Below, in pieces: positions 34,875-43,115 of a stretch of 64,000 nucleotides of DNA. The DNA is from CADEED01 sp039931065. GTDB lineage: Bacteria; Pseudomonadota; Gammaproteobacteria; Steroidobacterales; Steroidobacteraceae. Location of the stretch: positions 62,001 to 126,000 of the forward strand of contig JBDTSP010000013.1 of assembly GCA_039931065.1 (NCBI GenBank). The letters run 5' to 3'. A program made the translations under genes and the position numbers. Each line of letters starts with the position of its first letter. Position 1 is the stretch's first letter. A model generated the notes under the pieces. The model was not told where the DNA came from and ran no database searches. It worked only from the letters and a program-made list of their open reading frames with translations.

Positions 34875-35507
34875 ATGAAAAAATCAGCTGCTGAAATCGT
34901 GCGTGAATACGGCCCCTTTCCCGGCGTCGAAGCCATACATGGCGTCACCTACGACGGGGCGAATGTGTGGTTCTCGTCGGGCGACAAATTGAATGTTCTC
35001 GATCCCGGTAGCGGGAAAACCCTGCGCTCGATCGATGCCGCCGCGCATGCGGGCACGGCGTTCGATGGCAAACATCTTTTCCAGATCGCCGGGGAACAGA
35101 TTCAGAAAATCGATCCCGCTACCGGCCGTGTGCTCGCAACCATCCCGGCTCCCGAGGGTGGCGGTTCGGGTCTCGCCTGGGCTGAAGGATCGTTGTGGGT
35201 GGGACAATATCGCAATCGCAAAATCCGCCAGATCGATCCCGAAACCGGCGCGACCTTGCGCACCCTCGAGTCCAACCGCTTCGTCACTGGCGTCAGCTGG
35301 GTGGACAAGGAACTCTGGCACGGCACCTGGGAAGATGAGCACAGCGAACTGCGGCGCATCGACCCGAAGACGGGGGCGGTGCTGGAAAGCCTCGAAATGC
35401 CGTCCGGAACGATGATTTCCGGACTCGAGTCGAACGGCAGCAATCAATTTTTTTGCGGTGGCGGCAAGAGCGGCAAGGTGCGCGCCGTGCGCCGCCCCGC
35501 GAAGTAG
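34875..35507 (+). CDS. Beta-propeller repeat protein (glutaminyl-cyclotransferase/Vgb-like)
   Basis: 210-aa protein made of repeats such as KIDPATGRVLATIPAPEG and QIDPETGATLRTLESN, ending with IDPKTGAVLESLEMPSG. These are beta-propeller blades of the glutamine-cyclotransferase/Vgb type. No signal peptide or membrane segment is visible, and no catalytic cluster can be recognised, so it may only bind a ligand. It starts 9 nt after the regulator stop and is surely co-transcribed with it. Residues after 200 are a short basic tail. Confidence 0.7.
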   Translation: MKKSAAEIVREYGPFPGVEAIHGVTYDGANVWFSSGDKLNVLDPGSGKTLRSIDAAAHAGTAFDGKHLFQIAGEQIQKIDPATGRVLATIPAPEGGGSGLAWAEGSLWVGQYRNRKIRQIDPETGATLRTLESNRFVTGVSWVDKELWHGTWEDEHSELRRIDPKTGAVLESLEMPSGTMISGLESNGSNQFFCGGGKSGKVRAVRRPAK

Positions 35508-35585
35508 TTCAACAGGCGGTGTTGACCTATAGCCTTCGTCGCCCGCGTGGTTCACGCTTCCCGCAGTAGTTAGTACGGGGCTGGC

Positions 35586-35756
35586 ATGACGAAATTCATC
35601 GTCGCATTGATTCTGGTGGCGGCGCTGCTCGTGGGCGGCCTGGTTGGCCTACTGCGTGGCCGGCGTACACCCATGGCATCCCCGGAGGCGCTCGAGCGGG
35701 TCAAGCAGCGCAACCGCGAACTCGAGGTGCAGGATCGCCGCGAGGGCAAGGACTAG
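35586..35756 (+). CDS. Small membrane protein, 56 aa
   Basis: Reads MTKFIVALILVAALLVGGLV, then an Arg-rich turn (GLLRGRRT) and a soluble charged helix (ERVKQRNRELEVQD). It has one N-terminal transmembrane helix and a cytosolic tail. This architecture is like small inner-membrane proteins of Xanthomonas-like bacteria, possibly the DUF2897 group, though I cannot confirm that. The ATG at 35586 is preceded by GGGGCTGG. The stop overlaps by 4 nt the end of a convergent short ORF. Confidence 0.5.
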   Translation: MTKFIVALILVAALLVGGLVGLLRGRRTPMASPEALERVKQRNRELEVQDRREGKD

Positions 35757-35902
35757 CCGGCGCGCCCCGTCAGCCGCCGGTGCGGACGTGCCACCATTCG
35801 GCGCGACGATCGAACTCGATGGCGTGATCGTGCCTTGCGCCGCACCGTGGAAACGCCGAGAACGACCGTCAGAATCGTCCCGATGGCCAAGCGCTTGAAC
35901 AT
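35753..35902 (-). pseudogene. Short exported-protein ORF, apparently frameshifted
   Basis: Begins at ATG 35902 after GGGAGTGA and reads MFKRLAIGTILTVVLGV, a convincing signal-peptide start. It then turns into an Arg-rich sequence, with a stop at 35753. Another frame, reached by skipping one G near the CTCGGCG sequence, gives GARHDHAIEFDRRAEWWHVR and a stop at 35770, which looks more like real protein. A one-base frameshift in a small exported protein is the simplest reading. If the shift is a sequencing error the gene would be intact. No homologue is recognised. Confidence 0.35.
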
Positions 35903-35962
35903 CCGGTCACTCCCGTTCGATCGCCGCAGGGTGTAGTGCCCGGATACCGTAACGCGTGAGGG

Positions 35963-36169
35963 TCAATTGCGCGCGCCGAGCCTTGCGAGCATCGCGCTCA
36001 ATTCCCCGGGGCTGATATAGAAGTGTTCGCACACTCGCCCCCACAACATCGCCGTGGGAACGTTGCGGCCGCCGCGCTCTTTCTGCGTCTCGTGCAGCAC
36101 GTACAAAACGACGCGCTCCTTGCGTGTCAGGCCGTCACGGACATCGGGAATGTCGGGTCTCGTGATCAT
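35963..36169 (-). CDS. Conserved hypothetical protein, 68 aa
   Basis: Starts MITRPDIPDVRDGLTRKERV and continues with a compact helical body containing YVLHETQKERGGRN and VCEHFYISPGELSAML. The pattern is like a small winged-helix or a DNA-binding adaptor, but no catalytic motif is present. The longer ORF start at 36241 is less likely because the sequence before MITRP is unrelated. It lies 89 nt downstream of a GIY-YIG-like gene on the same strand. I do not recognise its family by name. Confidence 0.55.
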   Translation of the reverse strand: MITRPDIPDVRDGLTRKERVVLYVLHETQKERGGRNVPTAMLWGRVCEHFYISPGELSAMLARLGARN

Positions 36170-36258
36170 CGACGCCCACACTAGCCCACGGGATACGCTC
36201 GAGCCAGCACGGGATGTGGTCCAGTCTGAGCGGGCGCTCACTCGCAGCTACCGCGGCC

Positions 36259-36813
36259 TCAGTGCCCTCCCTCGACGTGGATGCCGGCATCCGCCAGCGC
36301 GCCGGCGAGAGCCGCTTCGATACGCGCCGCCTCACTACGTTTGATGTGTTGGAGGTGCAGCGTCGGACCCGTCAGGACCTCGATGCCGCGCTTGAGCACG
36401 CTGCCGGCGGCGCGAATGCCGCTCTTGTGCTGATCGAAGCGTTGCGCGGGCGGATAACGGCTCATGCCGACATAGACGCCGTGGTCATCACCGCGCCGGT
36501 CGGAATAGTCGAGCAGGATCAGATAGATATTCGAGCGGCCGCTGCCCTTCGCGGTGAAACGCGCGGCGACCTCGTACGCCGTGGGCAGCCAGCTGATGTA
36601 ACGCATCGGGAGCCAGTCCGGAATCGATGCGCCGGCTCGCTTCCACAGCAGATCCTGGGCCGCTTCGATGTGCGCGGCGAAGTGACCGCGCATCCAGCGT
36701 TCGTGAATGCAGTGCGCGCCGGCGACACCGTCGCCCGATTTCAGCGCCTGCTCGAACACGGTCGCGAGTTCGCCGTCCGACTTCATCCGCAATGGTCGCT
36801 GGCCCGGACCCAT
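36259..36813 (-). CDS. GIY-YIG-like protein
   Basis: 184-aa protein whose C-terminal half has features of the GIY-YIG fold: NIYLILLDYSD (first strand), then GVYVGMSRYPPAQRFDQHKSG (second strand, Arg-bearing helix) and an extended helix. The N-terminal half (KSDGELATVFEQALKSGDG onward) is helical and may bind a partner or DNA. The catalytic Glu of true GIY-YIG nucleases is not obvious; E133 or E150 are candidates, so activity is not assured. The start is uncertain: ATG 36813, or ATG 36786 (MKSDGEL). It is followed by a 68-aa gene on the same strand. Confidence 0.55.
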   Translation of the reverse strand: MGPGQRPLRMKSDGELATVFEQALKSGDGVAGAHCIHERWMRGHFAAHIEAAQDLLWKRAGASIPDWLPMRYISWLPTAYEVAARFTAKGSGRSNIYLILLDYSDRRGDDHGVYVGMSRYPPAQRFDQHKSGIRAAGSVLKRGIEVLTGPTLHLQHIKRSEAARIEAALAGALADAGIHVEGGH

Positions 36814-36852
36814 TGGCGCCGGTGAATCAGCGCCGCCCGATCGACGGGAAGT

Positions 36853-38295
36853 TCACTCGAACAGGCTCACGATGCTCTGGTACTTCTCGATGTACCAGCG
36901 GTTCTCGTTGTTGTAGCGGGGGATAGCCACTGGATAGGCCGCAGTTCCTTCCGCCTTCCAGACACACGGGCATTTCACCGCGGAGTCGGCGGGCTGCGCT
37001 TGCGCGCGGCTCAGTTCATCGAGCCGCACGTTCATCCGGGTCAGGACGCCGTAGAGTTTGGCCACGTTGCGCGGTCCGCCGTTGTAAGCCGCGACCGGAA
37101 AAATCCCCAGCACGACCGGATTTTTGCCGTAGGCCTCGCGAATGTCAGGCCGCATCGCCGAAATCTCCATATCCAGCAGGCAGACCGCCGCCTTCATGGC
37201 ATTCAGCAGATTCGTGGCGCCGCGCTCGAACACCGGGTCGAGCTTCGCCCCGGCGCATCGCCTCACTACCGCGGAGTAGGTGCCATTCCCGCGGCGGTTG
37301 GTGAATTGCATCGGTCCCAGCGCTTTTGCTCTCGACACGCTGTACCGATACGCCTCGTCCTCCTTGAGTCCGTACTGGCTCAAGACCTCCTCGAAGGCGA
37401 CCGCCTGTTTCTCGACGTAATCCCGGTCGTCGGTCTGCTCGATGACCGCAAGCGTGGTGACAACTTCGGGAGGAATGACATCGGCGAGCAGCTTTCCCGG
37501 AAAGCCGGCGCTCGGCACTTTGGCGAGACGCAGTTCTTCGAGCGCCTTGCCGGCCGTGGCAAGCAGGAATTCCTTCCCGCCGCTGACGAAACCCGGATCG
37601 AAAGTGTCTTCGGTGAAGGGTAGATAGACAATCGGCTTCGCGGTCTGGACGACGGCGTTCCACTGACGGCGCTTGACGAGTTTGTTTTCGAATACCGGAA
37701 ACTTGCGACCGTAGACTTTGAGCGGCTCCCCGTCCGCGGAGAACGCGAACATCAGCCGCTCGGCGCCAGTGCCCTTCACGTGCCGTGCTTCGATGCCCGG
37801 CGTGAGCGTGCGGAAGGACAGCGGCCTTCTGCCAGGTTTCCAGCGGATCGGCGGCCGGGGAAGTTCGATCTGCGCGACGGTCCACTGCTCTTTGGTCTCG
37901 CTCCATAACGCGAACGCGACGGGCCGCCCTCGCAGGGTCTGGCGTTTGCCCTTTCCGGTCAGGACGTACTTGAGCTGGACGTCACGCAGCAGCGACTGCG
38001 CTTCGGTGACGAGGTCGTGGATCGCCTCATGGCGGTTCCGGATGCGACCTTGGACCACGACCTCAGCCACACCGTCTTCGGCTTGCTCGGTCTCGGGCCG
38101 CTCGGTCTCGGCAACGGCGAGCGGCACCTCGCCTTCCTGCTGCTTCGATTCTTCCACGGCGGGCAAAGCGGGTGCCTCGATCGCGGGGTCCGGCACTGCG
38201 TCGATGAAGGTCGGCTCGGATTCGTCGTCGAGACCGGCGGTGGTCGCGCATCCCGCCGAGGTCAACGCTAGGAGTATCAGCAGGATGCGAATCAC
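36853..38295 (-). CDS. Lipoprotein with lytic-transglycosylase-like domain
   Basis: 480-aa outer- or inner-membrane lipoprotein: lipobox TSAGC with C16. An acidic Glu/Pro-rich linker (about 25-75) follows. The region from about 270 resembles an SLT-type domain. LAVIEQTDDRDYV would hold the catalytic Glu, followed by SRAKALGPMQFTNRRGNGTYS. Later VAAYNGGPRNVAKLY matches the AYNGG motif of the family. The region in front has no recognised domain. The start ATG 38295 begins MIRILLILLALTSAGC. This is a second, unrelated murein-hydrolase-like gene in the window. Confidence 0.7.
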   Translation of the reverse strand: MIRILLILLALTSAGCATTAGLDDESEPTFIDAVPDPAIEAPALPAVEESKQQEGEVPLAVAETERPETEQAEDGVAEVVVQGRIRNRHEAIHDLVTEAQSLLRDVQLKYVLTGKGKRQTLRGRPVAFALWSETKEQWTVAQIELPRPPIRWKPGRRPLSFRTLTPGIEARHVKGTGAERLMFAFSADGEPLKVYGRKFPVFENKLVKRRQWNAVVQTAKPIVYLPFTEDTFDPGFVSGGKEFLLATAGKALEELRLAKVPSAGFPGKLLADVIPPEVVTTLAVIEQTDDRDYVEKQAVAFEEVLSQYGLKEDEAYRYSVSRAKALGPMQFTNRRGNGTYSAVVRRCAGAKLDPVFERGATNLLNAMKAAVCLLDMEISAMRPDIREAYGKNPVVLGIFPVAAYNGGPRNVAKLYGVLTRMNVRLDELSRAQAQPADSAVKCPCVWKAEGTAAYPVAIPRYNNENRWYIEKYQSIVSLFE

Positions 38296-38405
38296 GAATT
38301 CCTCCGGAGTCGGCGAGCGGCCATCTTAGAGGAAGCGCCGAGCCACCATCGTGACTGCATTCTCGCCCTGCGCAACCTGCGCAACAATTTCCACCGGCTT
38401 AACCG

Positions 38406-40013
38406 TCACTCCCACTCGATCGTGGCGGGCGGCTTTCCGGAAATGTCGTACACCACGCGCGAGATTCCCTTCACTTCGTTGACGATGCGGCGCGAGCAGA
38501 TGTCGAGGAAATCGTACGGCAGGCGCGCCCAGTGCGCGGTCATGAAGTCGACCGTTTCGACTGCCCGCAGGCTAACTACGTAGTCGTAACGGCGCCCGTC
38601 ACCCATCACGCCCACGGAGCGCACCGGCAGGAACACGGCGAACGCCTGCGAAGTCTTGTCGTACAGATCGTGGCGGCGCAGCTCTTCGATGAAGATGGCG
38701 TCGGCCTGGCGCAGCAGATCGGCGTAGTCCTTGCGTACCTCGCCGAGAATGCGCACGCCGAGACCGGGGCCCGGGAACGGATGGCGATAGACCATCTCGC
38801 GCGGCAGGCCGAGCTCGACGCCCATCTTGCGCACTTCGTCCTTGAACAGCTCGCGTAGCGGTTCGACCAGCTTCATGCGCATGTTCGCCGGCAGACCGCC
38901 CACGTTGTGGTGCGACTTGATGACGTGTGCCTTGCCGGTCTTGCTGCCCGCCGATTCGATGACGTCCGGGTAGATAGTGCCCTGCGCCAGCCAGTCCACG
39001 CCCGTGAGCTTGTTTGCTTCTTCGTCGAACACCTTCACGAACAGGCCGCCGATGATCTTGCGCTTCTTCTCCGGATCGTTCTCACCACGCAGGGCATCGA
39101 GGAAACGGGCCTCCGCATCGACGCGGATGACCTTCACGCCCAGGTTGGCGGCGAAGATCTTCATGACCTGGTCGCCTTCATTGAGCCGCATCAAGCCATG
39201 ATCCACGAAGACGCAGGTGAGTTGCTCGCCGATGGCCTTGTGCAGCAGCGCGGCGACGACGGAGGAATCTACACCGCCCGAAAGCCCTAACAGCACCTTG
39301 CCTTTGCCCACCTGCGCACGCACGCGGGAGATGGCGTCGTCGATGATGTTGCCGACGCTCCACAGCGGTTCGCAGCCGCAGATCTCGCGCACGAAACGTT
39401 CGAGCAGCTTCGCGCCCTGCAACGTGTGCGTGACTTCGGGATGGAACTGCACCGCGTAGAAGCGGCGCGCCTCATCCACCATCGCGGCCAGCGGCGCGTT
39501 CGCGCTGTGCGCAACGGCGGTGAATCCTGGCGGCAGCGACTCAACGCGGTCGCCGTGGCTCATCCAGACGTCGAACACGGATTTCCCGGCGCCATCCTTG
39601 CGATCGAACAGGCCGTCGAGCAGCTTGCTGGGCGCACTGGCGGTGACTTCGGCGTAGCCGAACTCGCGGTGATTGCTGGGGAGCACCTTGCCGCCCAACT
39701 GCTGCGCCATCGTCTGCATGCCGTAGCAGATGCCGAGCACCGGGACACCGAGCTCGAACACCACCTGCGGCGAACGCGGCGGCTCCTGGTCGGTGACGGA
39801 CTCGGGCCCGCCGGACAGGATGATGCCCTTGGGTTTCCACTTGCGGACGTCCTCGTTGGTGACGTCCCAGGGGAGGATTTCGCAGTAGACACCCAGTTCG
39901 CGCACCCGGCGCGCAATCAGCTGGGTGTATTGGGCACCGAAGTCGAGGATCAGGACGCGCGCGGAGTGGATGTCGGTCTGCTGACCCGTTGAACTCATCG
40001 CCGCACTCGTCAT
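38406..40013 (-). CDS. guaA: GMP synthase (glutamine-hydrolysing)
   Basis: Amidates XMP to GMP. The N-terminal class I glutaminase (about 12-205) has GICYGMQ with the catalytic Cys and the His/Glu pair HPEVTH. The ATP-pyrophosphatase domain has LSGGVDSS, and the dimerisation domain ends KPPATIEWE, as in the family. Length is 535 aa, a few residues longer than usual because of the start; ATG 40013 has GAGGTAA upstream, and ATG 39998 (MSSTGQ) is a possible alternative. It lies 16 nt after guaB and forms the guaBA operon. Confidence 0.97.
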   Translation of the reverse strand: MTSAAMSSTGQQTDIHSARVLILDFGAQYTQLIARRVRELGVYCEILPWDVTNEDVRKWKPKGIILSGGPESVTDQEPPRSPQVVFELGVPVLGICYGMQTMAQQLGGKVLPSNHREFGYAEVTASAPSKLLDGLFDRKDGAGKSVFDVWMSHGDRVESLPPGFTAVAHSANAPLAAMVDEARRFYAVQFHPEVTHTLQGAKLLERFVREICGCEPLWSVGNIIDDAISRVRAQVGKGKVLLGLSGGVDSSVVAALLHKAIGEQLTCVFVDHGLMRLNEGDQVMKIFAANLGVKVIRVDAEARFLDALRGENDPEKKRKIIGGLFVKVFDEEANKLTGVDWLAQGTIYPDVIESAGSKTGKAHVIKSHHNVGGLPANMRMKLVEPLRELFKDEVRKMGVELGLPREMVYRHPFPGPGLGVRILGEVRKDYADLLRQADAIFIEELRRHDLYDKTSQAFAVFLPVRSVGVMGDGRRYDYVVSLRAVETVDFMTAHWARLPYDFLDICSRRIVNEVKGISRVVYDISGKPPATIEWE

Positions 40014-40029
40014 GGTTTACCTCTATGAC

Positions 40030-41493
40030 TCAGGAAACGCGATAGTTAGGCGCTTCCTTGGTGATCTGCACGTCGTGGACGTGGCTCTCGCGCATGCCGG
40101 CGCCCGTGACACGTACGAACTGCGGATTCTTCCGCATGTCGTCGATGCTCAGGCTGCCGGTGTACCCCATCGCGGCGCGCAAACCGCCGGCCAGCTGGTG
40201 GATGATTGAAACCAGGCCGCCCTTGTAGGGCACGCGGCCTTCGACGCCTTCCGGCACGAGCTTCTCGAGTTCGCTGGCGGTGTCCTGGAAGTAGCGATCG
40301 GCCGAACCGTGGCGCTCGCTCATCGCGCCGAGCGAACCCATGCCGCGATACGCCTTGTATGACGCGCCCTGGTACAACTCGACATCGCCGGGCGATTCTT
40401 CGGTGCCGGCGAACAAGCCGCCGATCATCACGCAGTCCGCGCCCGCGACAATGGCCTTGGCGATGTCGCCCGAGAAACGAATGCCGCCGTCGGCGATGAC
40501 GGGAACCCGGTTTTCGACTGCGGCCGCGACGTTGGACACGGCGGAGATCTGCGGCACTCCGACGCCCGCGACAATACGCGTGGTGCATATGGAGCCGGGA
40601 CCGATGCCTACCTTGATGCCGTCGACGCCGGCCTTCACGAGATCTTTCGCGGCGTCACTGGTCGCGACGTTGCCGCCGATGATCTGCAGGTCGCCCCACT
40701 TGGCCTTGATGCGCTTGATCATGTCGAGCACACCTTTCGAGTGGCCGTGCGCGGTGTCTACCACGATCACGTCGACGCCGGCTTCGCGCAGCGCGGCGAC
40801 GCGCTCCAGCGTGTCGTGCGCGGTGCCAACGGCGGCGCCCACACGCAGGCGGCCGGAGGAATCCTTGCAGGCGCGCGGGAATTCCGTCGCCTTCTGGAAG
40901 TCTTTCACGGTGATCATGCCGCGCAATTCTTCGTTGCTGTTCACCACCAGCACCTTCTCGATGCGGTGTTTGTGCAGCAGCAGCAACACTTCGTCTTTCG
41001 GCGCGTTCTCGCGCACGGTGATCAGACGCTCCTTCGGCGTCATGACCGTCGACACCGGCGCATCAAGCTTCACTTCGAAACGCAGATCGCGATGCGTGAC
41101 GATGCCGACGACCTTGGCACCCTGCACCACCGGCACACCTGAGATGCCCTTCGATCTGGTTAGTTCGATGACCTGGCGAATGGTCATGTCGGGCGTAACG
41201 GTGATCGGGTCGCGGATCACGCCGCTCTCGAATTTCTTCACGCGCGCCACTTCGGCAGCCTGACCTTCGATGGTCATGCTCTTGTGAACAATGCCGATGC
41301 CGCCTTCCTGCGCCATGGTGATGGCGAGACGAGCTTCGGTGACGGTGTCCATGGCGGCGGACACGAGCGGGAGATTGAGCCGGATTTCGCGGGTGAGGCG
41401 CGTGCCGAGGTCGACTTCGCGCGGCAGGATTTCCGAGTAAGCCGGGACTAAAAGAACGTCGTCGAAGGTCAACGCTTCTTCAAGAATTCGCAT
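40030..41493 (-). CDS. guaB: Inosine-5'-monophosphate dehydrogenase
   Basis: Oxidises IMP to XMP with NAD, the committed step to GTP. The 487-aa chain starts MRILEEALTFDDVLLVPAYS. The barrel has the catalytic loop GPGSICTTR with its Cys, and the two CBS domains sit at about 90-205 (TVTPDMTIRQVIELT and MTPKERLITVRENAP). The end carries RVTGAGMRESH and APNYRVS. A longer in-frame ORF to 41760 reads through the paired palindromes and was rejected. It is the first gene of guaBA. Confidence 0.97.
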   Translation of the reverse strand: MRILEEALTFDDVLLVPAYSEILPREVDLGTRLTREIRLNLPLVSAAMDTVTEARLAITMAQEGGIGIVHKSMTIEGQAAEVARVKKFESGVIRDPITVTPDMTIRQVIELTRSKGISGVPVVQGAKVVGIVTHRDLRFEVKLDAPVSTVMTPKERLITVRENAPKDEVLLLLHKHRIEKVLVVNSNEELRGMITVKDFQKATEFPRACKDSSGRLRVGAAVGTAHDTLERVAALREAGVDVIVVDTAHGHSKGVLDMIKRIKAKWGDLQIIGGNVATSDAAKDLVKAGVDGIKVGIGPGSICTTRIVAGVGVPQISAVSNVAAAVENRVPVIADGGIRFSGDIAKAIVAGADCVMIGGLFAGTEESPGDVELYQGASYKAYRGMGSLGAMSERHGSADRYFQDTASELEKLVPEGVEGRVPYKGGLVSIIHQLAGGLRAAMGYTGSLSIDDMRKNPQFVRVTGAGMRESHVHDVQITKEAPNYRVS

Positions 41494-41556
41494 GGGGTGT
41501 TCGGAGGGTAGCCGACGATGCGGGATTGTACGCAGGTCGACTGCGTCGGTAAACCG

Positions 41557-41605
41557 GTGGGGACTGGCTCCAATTTTGTTCCACAAAATTGGTGCCTGTC
41601 CCCAC
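41557..41605. repeat. REP-like palindrome copy 2
   Basis: Imperfect inverted repeat: a 23-bp stem GTGGGGACTGGCTCCAATTT... with a TCC loop and two mismatches, ending GTCCCCAC. It lies between divergent guaB and xseA, 43 nt before copy 3. Its ends match the other three elements. Confidence 0.85.
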
Positions 41606-41648
41606 TCAACGCCGGCCAGAACAAAGGTTTCCCTGCGGCGATTCAAGA

Positions 41649-41693
41649 GGGGACCGGCACCAAATTTCGGGACGAAATTTGGTGCCAGTCCCC
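41649..41693. repeat. REP-like palindrome copy 3
   Basis: A 21-bp stem GGGGACCGGCACCAAATTTC... with a GGA loop and one mismatch, ending GTCCCC. It forms a tandem pair with copy 2 in the guaB-xseA gap, resembling a BIME arrangement. The xseA start codon lies 24 nt downstream. Confidence 0.85.
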
Positions 41694-41717
41694 GCCCCAG
41701 CCAATACACTTCCCCTC

Positions 41718-43115
41718 GTGAGCCTCCCCCTCTTCCCACCCGAACCTCCGCGCGCGCCACCGCCCCGCGCCGAGCGCGACGTCTACAGCGTTTCCCGTCT
41801 CAACAAGGAAGTGCGCCTGCTGCTCGAATCCGGCCTGCCGCTGTTGTGGCTCGAAGGGGAACTCTCCAACTTCGCCGCACCCGCCTCTGGCCACTGGTAT
41901 TTCTCGCTCAAGGACGCCGGCGCCCAGGTCCGCTGCGCCATGTGGCGGCAGCGAAACTCCACGGTGCGCTTCCGCCCCAAGGATGGAATGGCGGTCCTGG
42001 TCCGCGCACGCGTTGGCCTGTACGAACCGCGCGGCGAGTATCAATTGCTCATCGAGCACCTCGAAGAAGCGGGCGAAGGCGCATTGAAGCGCGAGTTCGA
42101 GAAACTGAAGGCGAAGCTTGCGGCGGAAGGTCTGTTCGCCGCCGAGCGCAAACGGCCGCTGCCCGCCGTGCCGCGCCGCATCGGTGTGGTCAGCTCGCCG
42201 ACCGGCGCGGCCATTCACGACATATTGAGAGTGCTGCGGGCACGTTTTCCGGCGGCCGGCGTTCTGCTCTACCCGACCGCCGTGCAGGGCGCGGCCGCCG
42301 TGCCCGAGATTGTCAGGGCGATCGAGGCAGCCTCGCGGCGCAACGAATGTGACCTGTTGATCGTGGCGCGTGGCGGCGGATCGCTCGAGGATCTCTGGTG
42401 TTTCAACGACGAGCGTGTGGCGCGAGCGATCGCGGCCTGCCGCATCCCGACGGTGTCCGGTGTCGGCCACGAGGTCGACGTGACCATTGCCGACTTCGTC
42501 GCCGACGTGCGCGCGCCCACGCCTTCGGCGGCGGCGCTGGCCGCGGTGCCCGACAAAGCCACCTGGCTCGACACGCTCTCGTTGCTCGAAACGCGCTTCC
42601 GCGGCGCGATGAGCCGTTACCTGCGAACCCGGGGAGTGGCATTGGCCGCGGCCGCGCAGCGGCTGCAAATCTCTCACCCGGGCGCGAAGCTCGCGCAACA
42701 TGCGCAGCGGCTCGACGATCTCGAATTGCGCATGCGACTTGCGCTACAGGCCTGCGTTCTCGGCCGTCAACAGCGGCTCGAGAATCTCAGCACACGGTTG
42801 TGGCGCGAGAATCCGCGGCATCGCCTGGAAGCGTTGTGCGCGCACGCGGCCGCGCTGCGGCAGCGGCTGGTGAGCGCCTTCGCGCGCCGCCTGAACGCGC
42901 TCGAGCAGCGGCTCGCCCTGGCTGCGCGCACGCTGGACGCGGTGAGCCCGCTCGCGACGCTCGGCCGCGGCTTCTCGGTAGTTAGCCGTGCCGAGGATGG
43001 TGCGTTGCTGCGGGACGCGGCACAGGTGCCCGTGGGCACCGAGATCGAAGCGCGCCTGGCGCGCGGCCGGTTGCGGGCGACCGTGACAAAGTCCATCGAG
43101 GGTCAGGATGACTAA
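41718..43115 (+). CDS. xseA: Exodeoxyribonuclease VII large subunit
   Basis: Single-strand DNA exonuclease subunit. The 465-aa chain has the N-terminal OB-fold (VYSVSRLNKEVRLLLES and WLEGELSNFAAPASGHWYF) and the catalytic core with RIGVVSSPTGAAIHDI, VARGGGSLEDLWCFND, and VGHEVDVTIADFVAD with the key Asp and His residues. A long coiled-coil C-terminal region ends with LATLGRGFSVVSR. The start is read as GTG 41718, giving an N-terminus close to the family; the upstream in-frame ATG at 41589 would run through both palindromes. It overlaps the next gene by 8 nt. Confidence 0.93.
   Translation: MSLPLFPPEPPRAPPPRAERDVYSVSRLNKEVRLLLESGLPLLWLEGELSNFAAPASGHWYFSLKDAGAQVRCAMWRQRNSTVRFRPKDGMAVLVRARVGLYEPRGEYQLLIEHLEEAGEGALKREFEKLKAKLAAEGLFAAERKRPLPAVPRRIGVVSSPTGAAIHDILRVLRARFPAAGVLLYPTAVQGAAAVPEIVRAIEAASRRNECDLLIVARGGGSLEDLWCFNDERVARAIAACRIPTVSGVGHEVDVTIADFVADVRAPTPSAAALAAVPDKATWLDTLSLLETRFRGAMSRYLRTRGVALAAAAQRLQISHPGAKLAQHAQRLDDLELRMRLALQACVLGRQQRLENLSTRLWRENPRHRLEALCAHAAALRQRLVSAFARRLNALEQRLALAARTLDAVSPLATLGRGFSVVSRAEDGALLRDAAQVPVGTEIEARLARGRLRATVTKSIEGQDD

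Noticed and set aside
41589..41717. N-terminal extension of XseA from ATG 41589
   Set aside because: It reads across the two palindromic repeats; the family begins near the GTG at 41718.
41494..41760. N-terminal extension of GuaB from ATG 41760
   Set aside because: It is the same palindromic region on the other strand and gives no similarity; IMP dehydrogenase starts MRILEEALTFDD.
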